A DNA stretch of 64,000 nt from Roseicella sp. DB1501 (lineage in GTDB: Bacteria; Pseudomonadota; Alphaproteobacteria; Acetobacterales; Acetobacteraceae): contig NZ_JABFHG010000008.1 of the NCBI RefSeq assembly GCF_013112485.1, positions 186,001-250,000 on the forward strand, in the 5' to 3' direction. The notes under the pieces were generated by a model. It ran no database searches. It was not told the origin of the DNA and saw only the letters and a program-made list of their open reading frames with translations. Of the stretch, positions 12,284 to 19,795 are shown piece after piece. The stretch's first letter is position 1. Every line of letters begins with the position of its first letter. Both the position numbers and the translations under genes were made by a program.

Positions 12284-12940
12284 ATGAAGTTCTTCGTGGA
12301 CACCGCCGAGGTGGCGGAGATCCGATCCCTCGCCGAGGCAGGCTTAGTGGACGGTGTCACCACCAATCCAAGCCTCATCGCCAAGGCCGGACGGCCGATG
12401 GCCGAGGTGATCCGGGAAATCTGCTCCATTACCCCCGGCCCCGTCTCCGCTGAGGTGACCGCCATCGAATACGAGCAGATGCTGGCGGAAGGCCGGCACC
12501 TGCGCGAGATCGCGCCCAATGTCGCGGTGAAGGTGCCGCTGACCGAGGCCGGGCTGCGCACCTGCCGCGCCCTCTCGGCCGAGGGCACGCTGGTCAACGT
12601 CACCCTCTGCTTCTCCCCTGCGCAGGCGCTGCTGGCCGCCAAGGCCGGCGCGACCTTCATCTCGCCCTTCGTCGGCCGCCTCGACGACATCGCTACCGAT
12701 GGCATGCGGCTCATCGAAGACATCGTGAAAATATACCGCAATTACCCACATCTTAAGACAGAAGTCCTGGTGGCGTCCATCCGCCATCCGCTGCACCTGA
12801 TCGAGGCCGCCAAGCTCGGCGCCGAGGTAGCGACCCTGCCGCCCGCCGTCATCCGCCAGCTCCTCAAGCATCCGCTGACCGACCGGGGGCTCGAGGCCTT
12901 CCTGGCCGATTGGCGCAAGTCGGGCCAGAGCATCCTGTGA
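12284..12940 (+). CDS. fsa: fructose-6-phosphate aldolase / small transaldolase
   Basis: A 218-residue TIM-barrel enzyme of the small transaldolase (FSA/TalC-like) group. [13 protein letters not shown] at the start, [13 protein letters not shown], the Schiff-base Lys83 in NVAVKVPLT, and [14 protein letters not shown] are all diagnostic. It either moves dihydroxyacetone units in the pentose phosphate pathway or cleaves fructose 6-phosphate; sequence alone does not decide. GAAGGA precedes the ATG. The stop overlaps the GTG start of the DUF484 gene (GTGA), so the two are translationally coupled. Confidence 0.93.
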   Translation: MKFFVDTAEVAEIRSLAEAGLVDGVTTNPSLIAKAGRPMAEVIREICSITPGPVSAEVTAIEYEQMLAEGRHLREIAPNVAVKVPLTEAGLRTCRALSAEGTLVNVTLCFSPAQALLAAKAGATFISPFVGRLDDIATDGMRLIEDIVKIYRNYPHLKTEVLVASIRHPLHLIEAAKLGAEVATLPPAVIRQLLKHPLTDRGLEAFLADWRKSGQSIL

Positions 12941-13614
12941 GCGCGATCCTCCCCGGCGCCAGTGCCGAGGCCATGGCCGAGCCCGACTTCCCGAGCCCGG
13001 ATGCGGTCGCCGCCTTCCTGCGATCCCATCCGGACTTCCTCGCCGAGCGGCCGGAGCTGTTCCGCAGCCTCTCGCCGCCCCGGCGCATCCATGGCGAGCG
13101 CATCGCCGACCACATGGCGGCGATGCTGGCCGCCGAGCGGCGCCGCGTCCGCAGCCTCGAGGCCGAGGTGGATGCCGCCGTCATCGCTGGCCGCGCCGGC
13201 TACGGCCTGACCATTCGCGTCCGCCTCGCCGTGCTGGCGCTGATGCGCAGCACCGACGTGATCGAGACGGTCACGCAGGAGCTGCCGGCCCTGCTCGGCA
13301 TTGAGACCTGCACCTTGCTGAGCGAGAAGCCGGACCGCCGCGGCGTCCTCGCCCTGCCGCGCGGCAGCGTGGCGCGGCTGATGGGGCCGGGCCGCGACGC
13401 CCTGGTGCGGCAGGCGCCGACCGAGACCGAGACCCTGCACGAGGAGGCGGCGCCGCTGGTTGCCCGCGACGCGCTGGTCCGGGTGCCGGTCTGGACCGGC
13501 ACGCCGACCCTGCTCGCCCTCGGCGCCCGCGATCCGCAGGCGCTGCCGAACAAGCAGGCGATCGCCACCCTCGCCTTCCTCGGCCGCGCCGTCGCGGCCG
13601 CCCTGGCGCGCTAG
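12937..13614 (+). CDS. DUF484 family protein
   Basis: A 225-residue DUF484 protein. The N-terminal block [24 protein letters not shown] and the helix [24 protein letters not shown] are typical, followed by a GAF-like domain. DUF484 proteins are commonly encoded next to xerC, as here, but their function is not established. The GTG start at 12937 overlaps the fsa stop; an internal ATG at 12973 is possible. The stop lies 18 bases before the xerC start. Confidence 0.88.
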   Translation: MSAILPGASAEAMAEPDFPSPDAVAAFLRSHPDFLAERPELFRSLSPPRRIHGERIADHMAAMLAAERRRVRSLEAEVDAAVIAGRAGYGLTIRVRLAVLALMRSTDVIETVTQELPALLGIETCTLLSEKPDRRGVLALPRGSVARLMGPGRDALVRQAPTETETLHEEAAPLVARDALVRVPVWTGTPTLLALGARDPQALPNKQAIATLAFLGRAVAAALAR

Positions 13615-13632
13615 CGCCGCCGGACGGCCCCC

Positions 13633-14661
13633 ATGCCGGGCGGCGCGCGGCGAGGCCCGTCCCGGGCCGCCATCCGGCGCCCCGCGGCGGCGGCGGCCAT
13701 CCCGCAGGGCGCCGCCACCGGCCCGACCACGACCGGCGAGGCGGCCCGCTGGCACTATCTCGACTGGCTGGCCCGCGAGCGCCGCGCCGCCGCCAACACC
13801 ATCGAGGCCTATGGTCGCGACCTTGCCGATTTCCTGCACTTCCTGACCGGCCATCTCGGCGAGGAGCCGGACCCGGCCGTCCTCGGCGCCCTGCGCGCCG
13901 CCGATCTCCGTGCCTTCCTCGCCGCCCGGGCCAATGCCGGGGCCGGCGCCGCCACCCGGGCGCGGCAACTCGCAGCCATCCGCGGCTTCCTCCGCTGGCT
14001 CGCCCGCGCCGAGGCGATGGAGCCCACCGCCCTCGCCGCCATCCGTGGCCCGCGCCTGCCGCCGCCGGTGCCGCGCGCCCTCACGCCGGAACAGGCGCTG
14101 GAGGCCGCCACCGGGGTGGGGCAGGTGCACGACCCGGCGCGGGCCGAGCGCCCGGCCGAGCAGGCGGCGCGCGACGTCGCCCTCCTCACCCTGCTCTATG
14201 GCTGCGGGCTGCGCATCGCCGAGGCGCTCGCCCTCGATATTCGCGACGCGCCATTGCCCGGCAGCGAGGCGGCGCTGCGCGTCACCGGCAAGGGCGGCAA
14301 GCCGCGGCTGGTGCCGGTGCTGCCGGCGGTGCGGCAGGCGATCGCCGCCTATCTGGCGCTGCGCCCCGGCGCGCCGCCGGAGGCGCCGCTCTTCCTCGGC
14401 GCCCGCGGCGGCCGGCTGGACCCGGCGGTGGCGCAGAAGGCGCTGCGCGACTGGCGCCGCCTCGCCGGCCTGCCGGAGCATGCGACGCCGCATGCGCTGC
14501 GGCACTCCTTCGCCACGCATCTGCTCGGCGGCGGCGCCGATCTGCGGGCGATCCAGGAGTTGCTGGGCCATGCCAGCCTCTCGACCACGCAGCGCTACAC
14601 CGCTGTCGATGCCGCCGGGCTGCTGGCCACCTGGAAGAAGGCGCATCCGCGAGCGGACTAG
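13633..14661 (+). CDS. xerC: tyrosine recombinase XerC
   Basis: A tyrosine recombinase of 342 residues that resolves chromosome dimers at dif together with XerD. The catalytic residues are Arg194, Lys220, His287, Arg290, His313 and nucleophile Tyr322, all in standard context (GLRIAEAL, GKGGKPR, HALRHSFATHL, LGHASLSTTQRY). An N-terminal SAM-like core-binding domain covers about 38-130. The first 35 residues are Arg/Ala/Pro-rich and may be partly untranslated. The context (fsa, DUF484) argues for the housekeeping XerC rather than an element-borne integrase. A repeat element starts immediately after the stop codon. Confidence 0.94.
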   Translation: MPGGARRGPSRAAIRRPAAAAAIPQGAATGPTTTGEAARWHYLDWLARERRAAANTIEAYGRDLADFLHFLTGHLGEEPDPAVLGALRAADLRAFLAARANAGAGAATRARQLAAIRGFLRWLARAEAMEPTALAAIRGPRLPPPVPRALTPEQALEAATGVGQVHDPARAERPAEQAARDVALLTLLYGCGLRIAEALALDIRDAPLPGSEAALRVTGKGGKPRLVPVLPAVRQAIAAYLALRPGAPPEAPLFLGARGGRLDPAVAQKALRDWRRLAGLPEHATPHALRHSFATHLLGGGADLRAIQELLGHASLSTTQRYTAVDAAGLLATWKKAHPRAD

Positions 14662-14755
14662 ATCCCCGCGACGTCGCCGCGCGCCGTCGCGGAGGCCCCG
14701 CTCATTCGCGTCGGAGCCCAGGCGCGTCACAGCCTGCCGCGGCGAAGCAACGGGA
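14662..14755 (+). repeat. interspersed double-hairpin element, copy A (after xerC)
   Basis: Begins one base after the xerC stop. The first hairpin has arms CCCCGCGACG (14664-14673) and CGTCGCGGAG (14685-14694); the shared GCGTCACAGC segment follows, and then the left arm CTGCCGCGGC at 14733-14742. The right arm present in copies B and C is missing here, as if cut out before CAACGGG. The rest of the spacer to 14883 is G/C-rich with nothing recognisable. Confidence 0.75.
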
Positions 14756-14883
14756 GGCGACGGGCGGGGGCGCCCCCTCGGCCCCCTCCCCGTCGCGGCC
14801 CCCCGTCGCGCCCCCCCGTCGCGCCCTGGGGCGTTCTGGACTATGCTGGGCCATCCCATGCCCCAGACTGCGAGGACGCCCCG

Positions 14884-15120
14884 ATGCGCGACGGCAAACT
14901 GACCGGCTATGCGCCGAAGCCCATCCCGGGCATCACGCCCGAGCAGCAGATCGAGGTAGAGAGCCGCGCCGTGCCCTGCGACGGCGATATCGGCCTTGCC
15001 GCCCTCGGCCATCCGCGGGTCTGGCTGCGCATGTCGCCCGGCGAGGACCATGTCACCTGCCCCTACTGCTCCATCACCTACGTCCTGAAGCCGGGCGCCG
15101 GGGATGACGGCCATCACTGA
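14884..15120 (+). CDS. small zinc-finger domain protein
   Basis: A 78-residue protein with a C-terminal CPYCSITYVL motif, plus an earlier Cys (VPCDGD) and a His in GHPRVWLRM. This pattern (C-x-H-x-CxxC-like) matches the small zinc-finger family related to the mitochondrial complex I subunit NDUFS6, widespread in alphaproteobacteria. Its role in bacteria is unclear. The last 17 bases overlap the start of polA, so it is probably co-transcribed with it. Confidence 0.75.
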   Translation: MRDGKLTGYAPKPIPGITPEQQIEVESRAVPCDGDIGLAALGHPRVWLRMSPGEDHVTCPYCSITYVLKPGAGDDGHH

Positions 15121-18067
15121 CGAGGCCGCATCGCCCGCCGAGGCCGACGAGGCGGGCGCGGGCCGGTCCGGACCGCCGCGCGGCAACGCCCTCGCCACGG
15201 CGACCGCTGCCGCCGAGGCGGTCCCCGTCACCCCGCCCGGGGCGCGGCACCTCGTGCTCGTCGACGGCTCGGGCTACATCTTCCGCGCCTTCCACGCCCT
15301 GCCGCCGATGACCCGGCCGGACGGCACGCCGGTGAACGCCGTCTACGGCTTCACCCAGATGCTGAGCCGCTTCCTCACCGACCATCGCGGCAGCCATCTC
15401 GCCGTGGTCTTCGACGCCAGCCGCAGCACCTTCCGCAACGAGATCTTCCCCGACTACAAGGCGCACCGGCCGGAGCCGCCGCCCGAGCTGGTGCCGCAAT
15501 TCGCCCTGATCCGCGAGGCGACCGCCGCCTTCGGCGTCGCCTGCGTCGAGCAGCAGGGCTTCGAGGCGGATGACATGATCGCCGCCTATGCCCGACATTT
15601 CACCGAGGCGGGCGGCGAGGTGACGATCGTCTCCTCCGACAAGGACCTGATGCAGCTCGTCCGGCCGGGCGTGCAGATGCTCGACCCGATCAAGCAGAAG
15701 CCGATCCGGGAGGCCGAGGTCGAGGAGAAATTCGGCGTCCCGCCCGCCAAGGTGCCCGACGTCCAGGCGCTGGCCGGCGACCCGACCGACAACGTCCCCG
15801 GCGTGCCCGGCATCGGCATCAAGACCGCGGCGCAGCTCATCACCGAATACGGCGACCTCGAGACGCTGCTCGAGAAGGCGGGCGGCATCAGGCAGCCGAA
15901 GCGGCGCGAGGCGCTGGTCGGCAACGCCGAGAAGGCCCGCCTCTCGAAGCGCCTGGTCACGCTGGATGCCGATGCGGCGCTGACCGAGCCGATCGACGCC
16001 CTGGCCGTGAAGCCGCCCGAGCCGGCGCGGCTCGCGCAATTCCTGCAGCAGCAGGGCTTCCGCAGCGTCCTCGCCCGCATGGGCCTCGGCGAGGCGGCGG
16101 GCGATGCCGGGACGCGCGCCCGCAACAGCGCCGTCGCCGCGCATGTCGCGGCCCAGGCGGCGGCCCAGGGGACGACAACTGCGCCGGCGACACCCGATGC
16201 CGGCAAGGCCCCCTTCGGCCCCTATGAGACGGTGACCACCCTCGCCGCCCTCGAGCCCTGGATCGCCGAGGCGCGGGCGGCCGGCGTCGTCGGGCTGGAT
16301 ACCGAGACCGACAGCCTGAACGCGCTCCGCGCCCGCCTGGTCGGGATTTGCCTGGCCACCGCGCCGGGCCGCGCCTGCTATATCCCGCTCCGGCATGTCG
16401 CGCCCGGCGCCCAGCAGGCCGACATGCTGGCCGAGCCGGCGGCGGCGCCCGAGCAGATCCCCTTCGATCAGGCGATCGAGGCGCTGCGGCCGCTGCTGAC
16501 CGACCGCAGCGTGCTGAAGGTGCTGCAGAACGCCAAATACGATCTCGAAGTGCTCTGCCGGGCCGAGAATGGCGGCATCGCCGTCGCCCCGGTCGACGAC
16601 ACCATGCTCATCTCCTATGCCCTGGAGGCGGGGCGGCACGGGCATGGCATGGACGAGCTCTCCGTGCTGCATCTCGGCCACAAGCCGATGGGCTTCGACG
16701 AGGTGACCGGCACCGGCCGCGCCCGCATCAGCTTCGACCGCGTGCCGCTCGACCGCGCCACTGCCTATGCCGCCGAGGATGCCGATGTCACGCTGCGGCT
16801 CTGGCAGGTGCTGCGGCCACGGCTGCTGCCCGAGGGGGCGCTCGCCCTCTACGAGCAGGTGGAGCGGCGCATGGTCGCGGTGCTGCGCGACATGGAGCTC
16901 GCCGGCATCAAGGTGGACGGCGCCGAGCTGGCCCGCATCGGCGAGGACTTCTCCGGCCGCATGGCGGCGCTGGAGCAGGAGATCCACGGCCTCGCCGGGC
17001 GGCCCTTCAATGTCGGCTCGCCGAAGCAGCTCGGCGAGATCCTGTTCGACGAGATGAAGCTGCCCGGCGGCAAGCGCAGCAAGGCCTCGGGCGCCTGGGG
17101 CACCGATGCCAGCGTGCTGGAGGAGCTCTCGGCCCAGGGCGTGCCGCTGGCGCGCAAGGTGCTCGACTGGCGGCAGCTCTCGAAGCTGAAATCCACCTAT
17201 GTCGACGGGTTGACCGCGGCGATCGACCCGCGCGACGGCCGGGTGCACACGGATTTCGCCATGGCCGTCGCCGCCACCGGCCGTCTCTCCTCGACCGAGC
17301 CGAACCTGCAGAACATCCCGATCCGCACCGAGGAGGGCGCGCGCATCCGCCGCGCCTTCGTCGCCGAGGCCGGGCACGTGCTGCTCTCGGCCGATTACAG
17401 CCAGATCGAGCTGCGGCTGCTGGCGCATCTCGCCGATGTCCCGGCGCTGCGCGAGGCCTTCGAGAAGGGCGAGGACATCCACGCCCGCACCGCCGCCGAC
17501 ATCTTCCGCCTCGCCCCCGGCGCGGTGGACCGCGAGGCGCGGCGGCGGGCCAAGACGATCAATTTCGGCATCATCTACGGCATGTCCGCCTTCGGCCTGG
17601 CCTCCCGCCTCGGCATCCCGCCGGTCGAGGCGCGCGGCATCATCGACGCCTATTTCGGCCAGTATCCCGGCATCCGCGACGCCATGGAGCGGCTGAAGGA
17701 GGAGGCGCGGCTGCAGGGCTATGTCTCCACCTCCTTCGGGCGGAAGCTCTGGATCCCCGATATCGGCGCCCGCGACATGGTGCGCCGCGCCGGCGCCGAG
17801 CGCGCCGCCATCAACGCCCCCTTCCAGGGCGGCGCGGCGGAGATCATCAAGCGCGCCATGGTGCGCGTGCCGGGGGCGCTGCGGGCCGCGGGCCTCGCCG
17901 GCCGCATGCTGCTGCAGGTGCATGACGAGCTGGTCTTCGAGGTACCGGAGGCGGAGGTGGAGGCCACCGCCGCGCTGGTCCGCGAGGTGATGGAGGGGGT
18001 GGTGACGCTGCGCGTGCCGCTCGCGGTCGAGGTCGGCACCGGCCGGAGCTGGGCGGAGGCGCATTAG
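15104..18067 (+). CDS. polA: DNA polymerase I
   Basis: A full-length DNA polymerase I of 987 residues. The 5'-3' exonuclease domain starts at HLVLVDGSGYIFRAFHAL (about residue 48), after a 48-residue Ala/Glu-rich extension. The 3'-5' exonuclease domain keeps its DxE motif in GLDTETDSLNALRARLVG. The polymerase domain contains DYSQIELRLLAHL (motif A), the O-helix RRRAKTINFGIIYGMSAFG and QVHDELVFE (motif C). It repairs and matures Okazaki fragments. The start overlaps the zinc-finger gene, and a double-hairpin repeat follows the stop. Confidence 0.97.
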   Translation: MTAITDEAASPAEADEAGAGRSGPPRGNALATATAAAEAVPVTPPGARHLVLVDGSGYIFRAFHALPPMTRPDGTPVNAVYGFTQMLSRFLTDHRGSHLAVVFDASRSTFRNEIFPDYKAHRPEPPPELVPQFALIREATAAFGVACVEQQGFEADDMIAAYARHFTEAGGEVTIVSSDKDLMQLVRPGVQMLDPIKQKPIREAEVEEKFGVPPAKVPDVQALAGDPTDNVPGVPGIGIKTAAQLITEYGDLETLLEKAGGIRQPKRREALVGNAEKARLSKRLVTLDADAALTEPIDALAVKPPEPARLAQFLQQQGFRSVLARMGLGEAAGDAGTRARNSAVAAHVAAQAAAQGTTTAPATPDAGKAPFGPYETVTTLAALEPWIAEARAAGVVGLDTETDSLNALRARLVGICLATAPGRACYIPLRHVAPGAQQADMLAEPAAAPEQIPFDQAIEALRPLLTDRSVLKVLQNAKYDLEVLCRAENGGIAVAPVDDTMLISYALEAGRHGHGMDELSVLHLGHKPMGFDEVTGTGRARISFDRVPLDRATAYAAEDADVTLRLWQVLRPRLLPEGALALYEQVERRMVAVLRDMELAGIKVDGAELARIGEDFSGRMAALEQEIHGLAGRPFNVGSPKQLGEILFDEMKLPGGKRSKASGAWGTDASVLEELSAQGVPLARKVLDWRQLSKLKSTYVDGLTAAIDPRDGRVHTDFAMAVAATGRLSSTEPNLQNIPIRTEEGARIRRAFVAEAGHVLLSADYSQIELRLLAHLADVPALREAFEKGEDIHARTAADIFRLAPGAVDREARRRAKTINFGIIYGMSAFGLASRLGIPPVEARGIIDAYFGQYPGIRDAMERLKEEARLQGYVSTSFGRKLWIPDIGARDMVRRAGAERAAINAPFQGGAAEIIKRAMVRVPGALRAAGLAGRMLLQVHDELVFEVPEAEVEATAALVREVMEGVVTLRVPLAVEVGTGRSWAEAH

Positions 18068-18215
18068 GTCATCCCCGCGACGTCGCTGCGCGCCGTCGCG
18101 GGGGCCCCGTGGGGTTCCTCCCGCGCAGCATCCGTCACAGCCTGCCGCGGCGGAGCCGCGGCAGGGCAACGGGCAGCGACGGTTGCGATAGGCGTTTCGA
18201 GGCCTTCCCGGGGAC
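18068..18215 (+). repeat. interspersed double-hairpin element, copy B (after polA)
   Basis: The most complete copy. Hairpin 1 has perfect 10-base arms at 18073-18082 (CCCCGCGACG) and 18094-18103 with an 11-base loop. Hairpin 2 has perfect 10-base arms CTGCCGCGGC (18142-18151) and GCCGCGGCAG (18155-18164) with loop GGA. Both are joined by a variable stretch that ends in CGTCACAGC. A tail GGGCAGCGACGGTTGCGATAGGCG is shared with copy D, with two base differences in that stretch. It begins directly after the polA stop codon and could serve as its terminator. Confidence 0.85.
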
Positions 18216-18237
18216 GTCCCCCACGGTGCCGATCAGC

Positions 18238-18567
18238 TCAGCGGCGCGGGACCTGCGCCTCGACGCCGCCCGGCGGGCCGAGGCCATGGGCGGCGAGGCA
18301 GTTGCGGTAGGCGTGGTTCTCCGCCCGCCGCACCTCGCCCGCCAACCGGTCGACATTCCACTGGTTGGACGGGTTCATCTGCCGGTTCAGCGCCAGCACC
18401 TCGGGGCTGTTGCGCGCCTCGGCCCGGCAGGCCTCGTGCTGCGGCGTGTCCTCGTCGCGCGGAACCGGCGGGCCCGGCGGGCCGAACAGGCCGCAGGCGC
18501 CCAGCAGGACCAGACCCGGCAGCACGAGGCCCGCCAGGGCCGGCCGCCGCATGGCAGCCGATGTCAT
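18238..18567 (-). CDS. small lipoprotein of unknown function
   Basis: A 109-residue protein with a lipoprotein signal: a short basic start (MRRP), a hydrophobic stretch and the lipobox LLGAC at residues 21-25, so it is expected to be lipid-anchored. After the anchor comes a Gly/Pro linker, then a helical region with four charged clusters and one pair of cysteines (Cys47 and Cys90). I do not recognise a family. The ATG overlaps the nudC stop by four bases (ATGA), so it is the second gene of a nudC operon. Confidence 0.75.
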   Translation of the reverse strand: MTSAAMRRPALAGLVLPGLVLLGACGLFGPPGPPVPRDEDTPQHEACRAEARNSPEVLALNRQMNPSNQWNVDRLAGEVRRAENHAYRNCLAAHGLGPPGGVEAQVPRR

Positions 18568-19490
18568 GCCTGGGCGATCCAGTCCTCGATCAGCCGCCGG
18601 GCGATCGAATCGGCACGCGGCAGGGCGAAGCCATGGGCGGACGGGTTGCGGATCTCCTCCCGGCTGAACCAGCGGGCGTCGCGCAGCTCGGTCTCGTCGA
18701 TGGCGATCGCCTCGGAGAGCCCCTCGGCATGGAAGCCGAGCATGATCGAGGAGGGAAAGGGCCAGGGCTGCGAGGAGTGGTAGTGCACCTCGCCCACCAC
18801 GATGCCCGTCTCCTCCAGCACCTCGCGGCGCACCGCCTCCTCCAGGCTCTCGCCCGGCTCCACGAAGCCGGCGAGGGTCGAGTACATGGTGCTGTTCGGG
18901 AAGCGCTGCGAATGCCCGAGCAGGCAGGCATCCTCCCGCACCACCAGCATGATCACCGCCGGATCGGTGCGTGGGAAATGCTGCGCGTTGCAATTGCTGC
19001 AGACCATGACGTGGCCGGCCGAGCGCGGCTCGCAGCCATGGCCGCAGATGCCGCAGAAGCGGTGCTTGGTGCGCCAGTGCATCAGCCCGCGGGCATGGGC
19101 GAGAACACTCGCCTCCCCCGGCGGCAGCAGCCCGGCGACGGCGCGGAGATCGGTGAAGCTGCCGAAGCCCTCGGGCAGCAGCGGCAGCGGGTCATCCGCC
19201 TGCGAGCAATCCACGGCGAAGACCGGCCGTCCCTCCCACAGGCCGAGGAAGGCCCAGGGGCCGCCCGCCATGCGCACCGCCTCGGCGGCGGCGCCGGTGA
19301 TGAGCATCGCCTCGGGCTGCCCCTCCGGCACGCCCTTCATCAGGCTGCGGCTGCGCCAGACCGGGGCGAAGAGGGTTCCGGGATCGGTCAGGGCGGCGGC
19401 GATCCAGGCGGCGTCCTCGCGCCGGAGCGCGGCGCGGTCGAGAGGGCTGCCCGAATAGGCATTGGGCCGGCTGGCGGGAATGGAGAGCAT
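18564..19490 (-). CDS. nudC: NAD(+) diphosphatase / NADH pyrophosphatase NudC
   Basis: A Nudix hydrolase of 308 residues that cleaves NAD(H), and in known members also removes the NAD cap from RNA. The zinc ribbon is CGICGHG ... CSNC; the Nudix box is GFVEPGESLEEAVRREVLEE; and the NudC-specific SQPWPFPSSIM follows it. The N-terminal ligand domain is present. The start at 19490 (MLSIPASRPNAY) was preferred over a longer frame that is antisense-like. It is divergent from the ffs-dnaX unit. Confidence 0.94.
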   Translation of the reverse strand: MLSIPASRPNAYSGSPLDRAALRREDAAWIAAALTDPGTLFAPVWRSRSLMKGVPEGQPEAMLITGAAAEAVRMAGGPWAFLGLWEGRPVFAVDCSQADDPLPLLPEGFGSFTDLRAVAGLLPPGEASVLAHARGLMHWRTKHRFCGICGHGCEPRSAGHVMVCSNCNAQHFPRTDPAVIMLVVREDACLLGHSQRFPNSTMYSTLAGFVEPGESLEEAVRREVLEETGIVVGEVHYHSSQPWPFPSSIMLGFHAEGLSEAIAIDETELRDARWFSREEIRNPSAHGFALPRADSIARRLIEDWIAQA

Positions 19491-19584
19491 GGCAGCCGGA
19501 CCCTGCCATGCGCGACCCCGGCCGGCAACCGGGGCGCGTGGCGGCCGGGCTCGCCCAACCGGCCGATCGTTCCGCCCCCCTCCA

Positions 19585-19616
19585 TTGTGTTGGGGGTGGG
19601 GGGGTATGATATGGTG
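19585..19616 (+). promoter_or_regulatory. likely promoter of the SRP RNA gene
   Basis: A near-consensus -10 box TATGAT lies at 19605-19610, about 12 bases before the RNA's 5' stem. A -35 box is weaker (TTGTGT at 19585-19590 gives a short 14-base spacer; CCATTG at 19582-19587 gives 17). The spacer is an unusual run of G residues broken by one T. Confidence 0.5.
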
Positions 19617-19621
19617 CCCTC

Positions 19622-19716
19622 GGAAGGTCGGCGCGGACGGGCTCCTCGCCAACCCGGTCAGGTCCGGAAGGAAGCAGCCGTAACGGGTTCTTGCCCGGGT
19701 CGCTTGTCGGCCTTCC
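19622..19716 (+). ncRNA. ffs: signal recognition particle RNA, small (4.5S) type
   Basis: The universally conserved SRP domain-IV sequence GGTCAGGTCCGGAAGGAAGC is present (19658-19677), followed by AGCC and the complementary strand of the hairpin. The ends GGAAGG (19622-19627) and CCTTCC (19711-19716) pair to close the long helix. The RNA binds Ffh and targets membrane proteins to the translocon. Its place upstream of dnaX is conserved in many bacteria. Confidence 0.95.
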
Positions 19717-19795
19717 ACCGCCATAGCGGGGCGCGCGCCGCCCCGGCCTTGCCTCGGCCCGGCAGGCCGCCGGCCAGCAGGAACCCGCCGCCTCG

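Noticed and set aside
13633-14661. Tyrosine recombinase as a phage or island integrase
   Set aside because: The conserved fsa / DUF484 / xerC context and the typical XerC motifs point to the chromosomal dimer-resolution enzyme.
15074-18169. A 1031-codon open frame on the minus strand across polA
   Set aside because: It lies exactly opposite a full-length DNA polymerase I with all motifs. Its sequence is rich in Arg, Gly, His and Asp, as expected for the complement of GC-rich codons, and no domain is visible.
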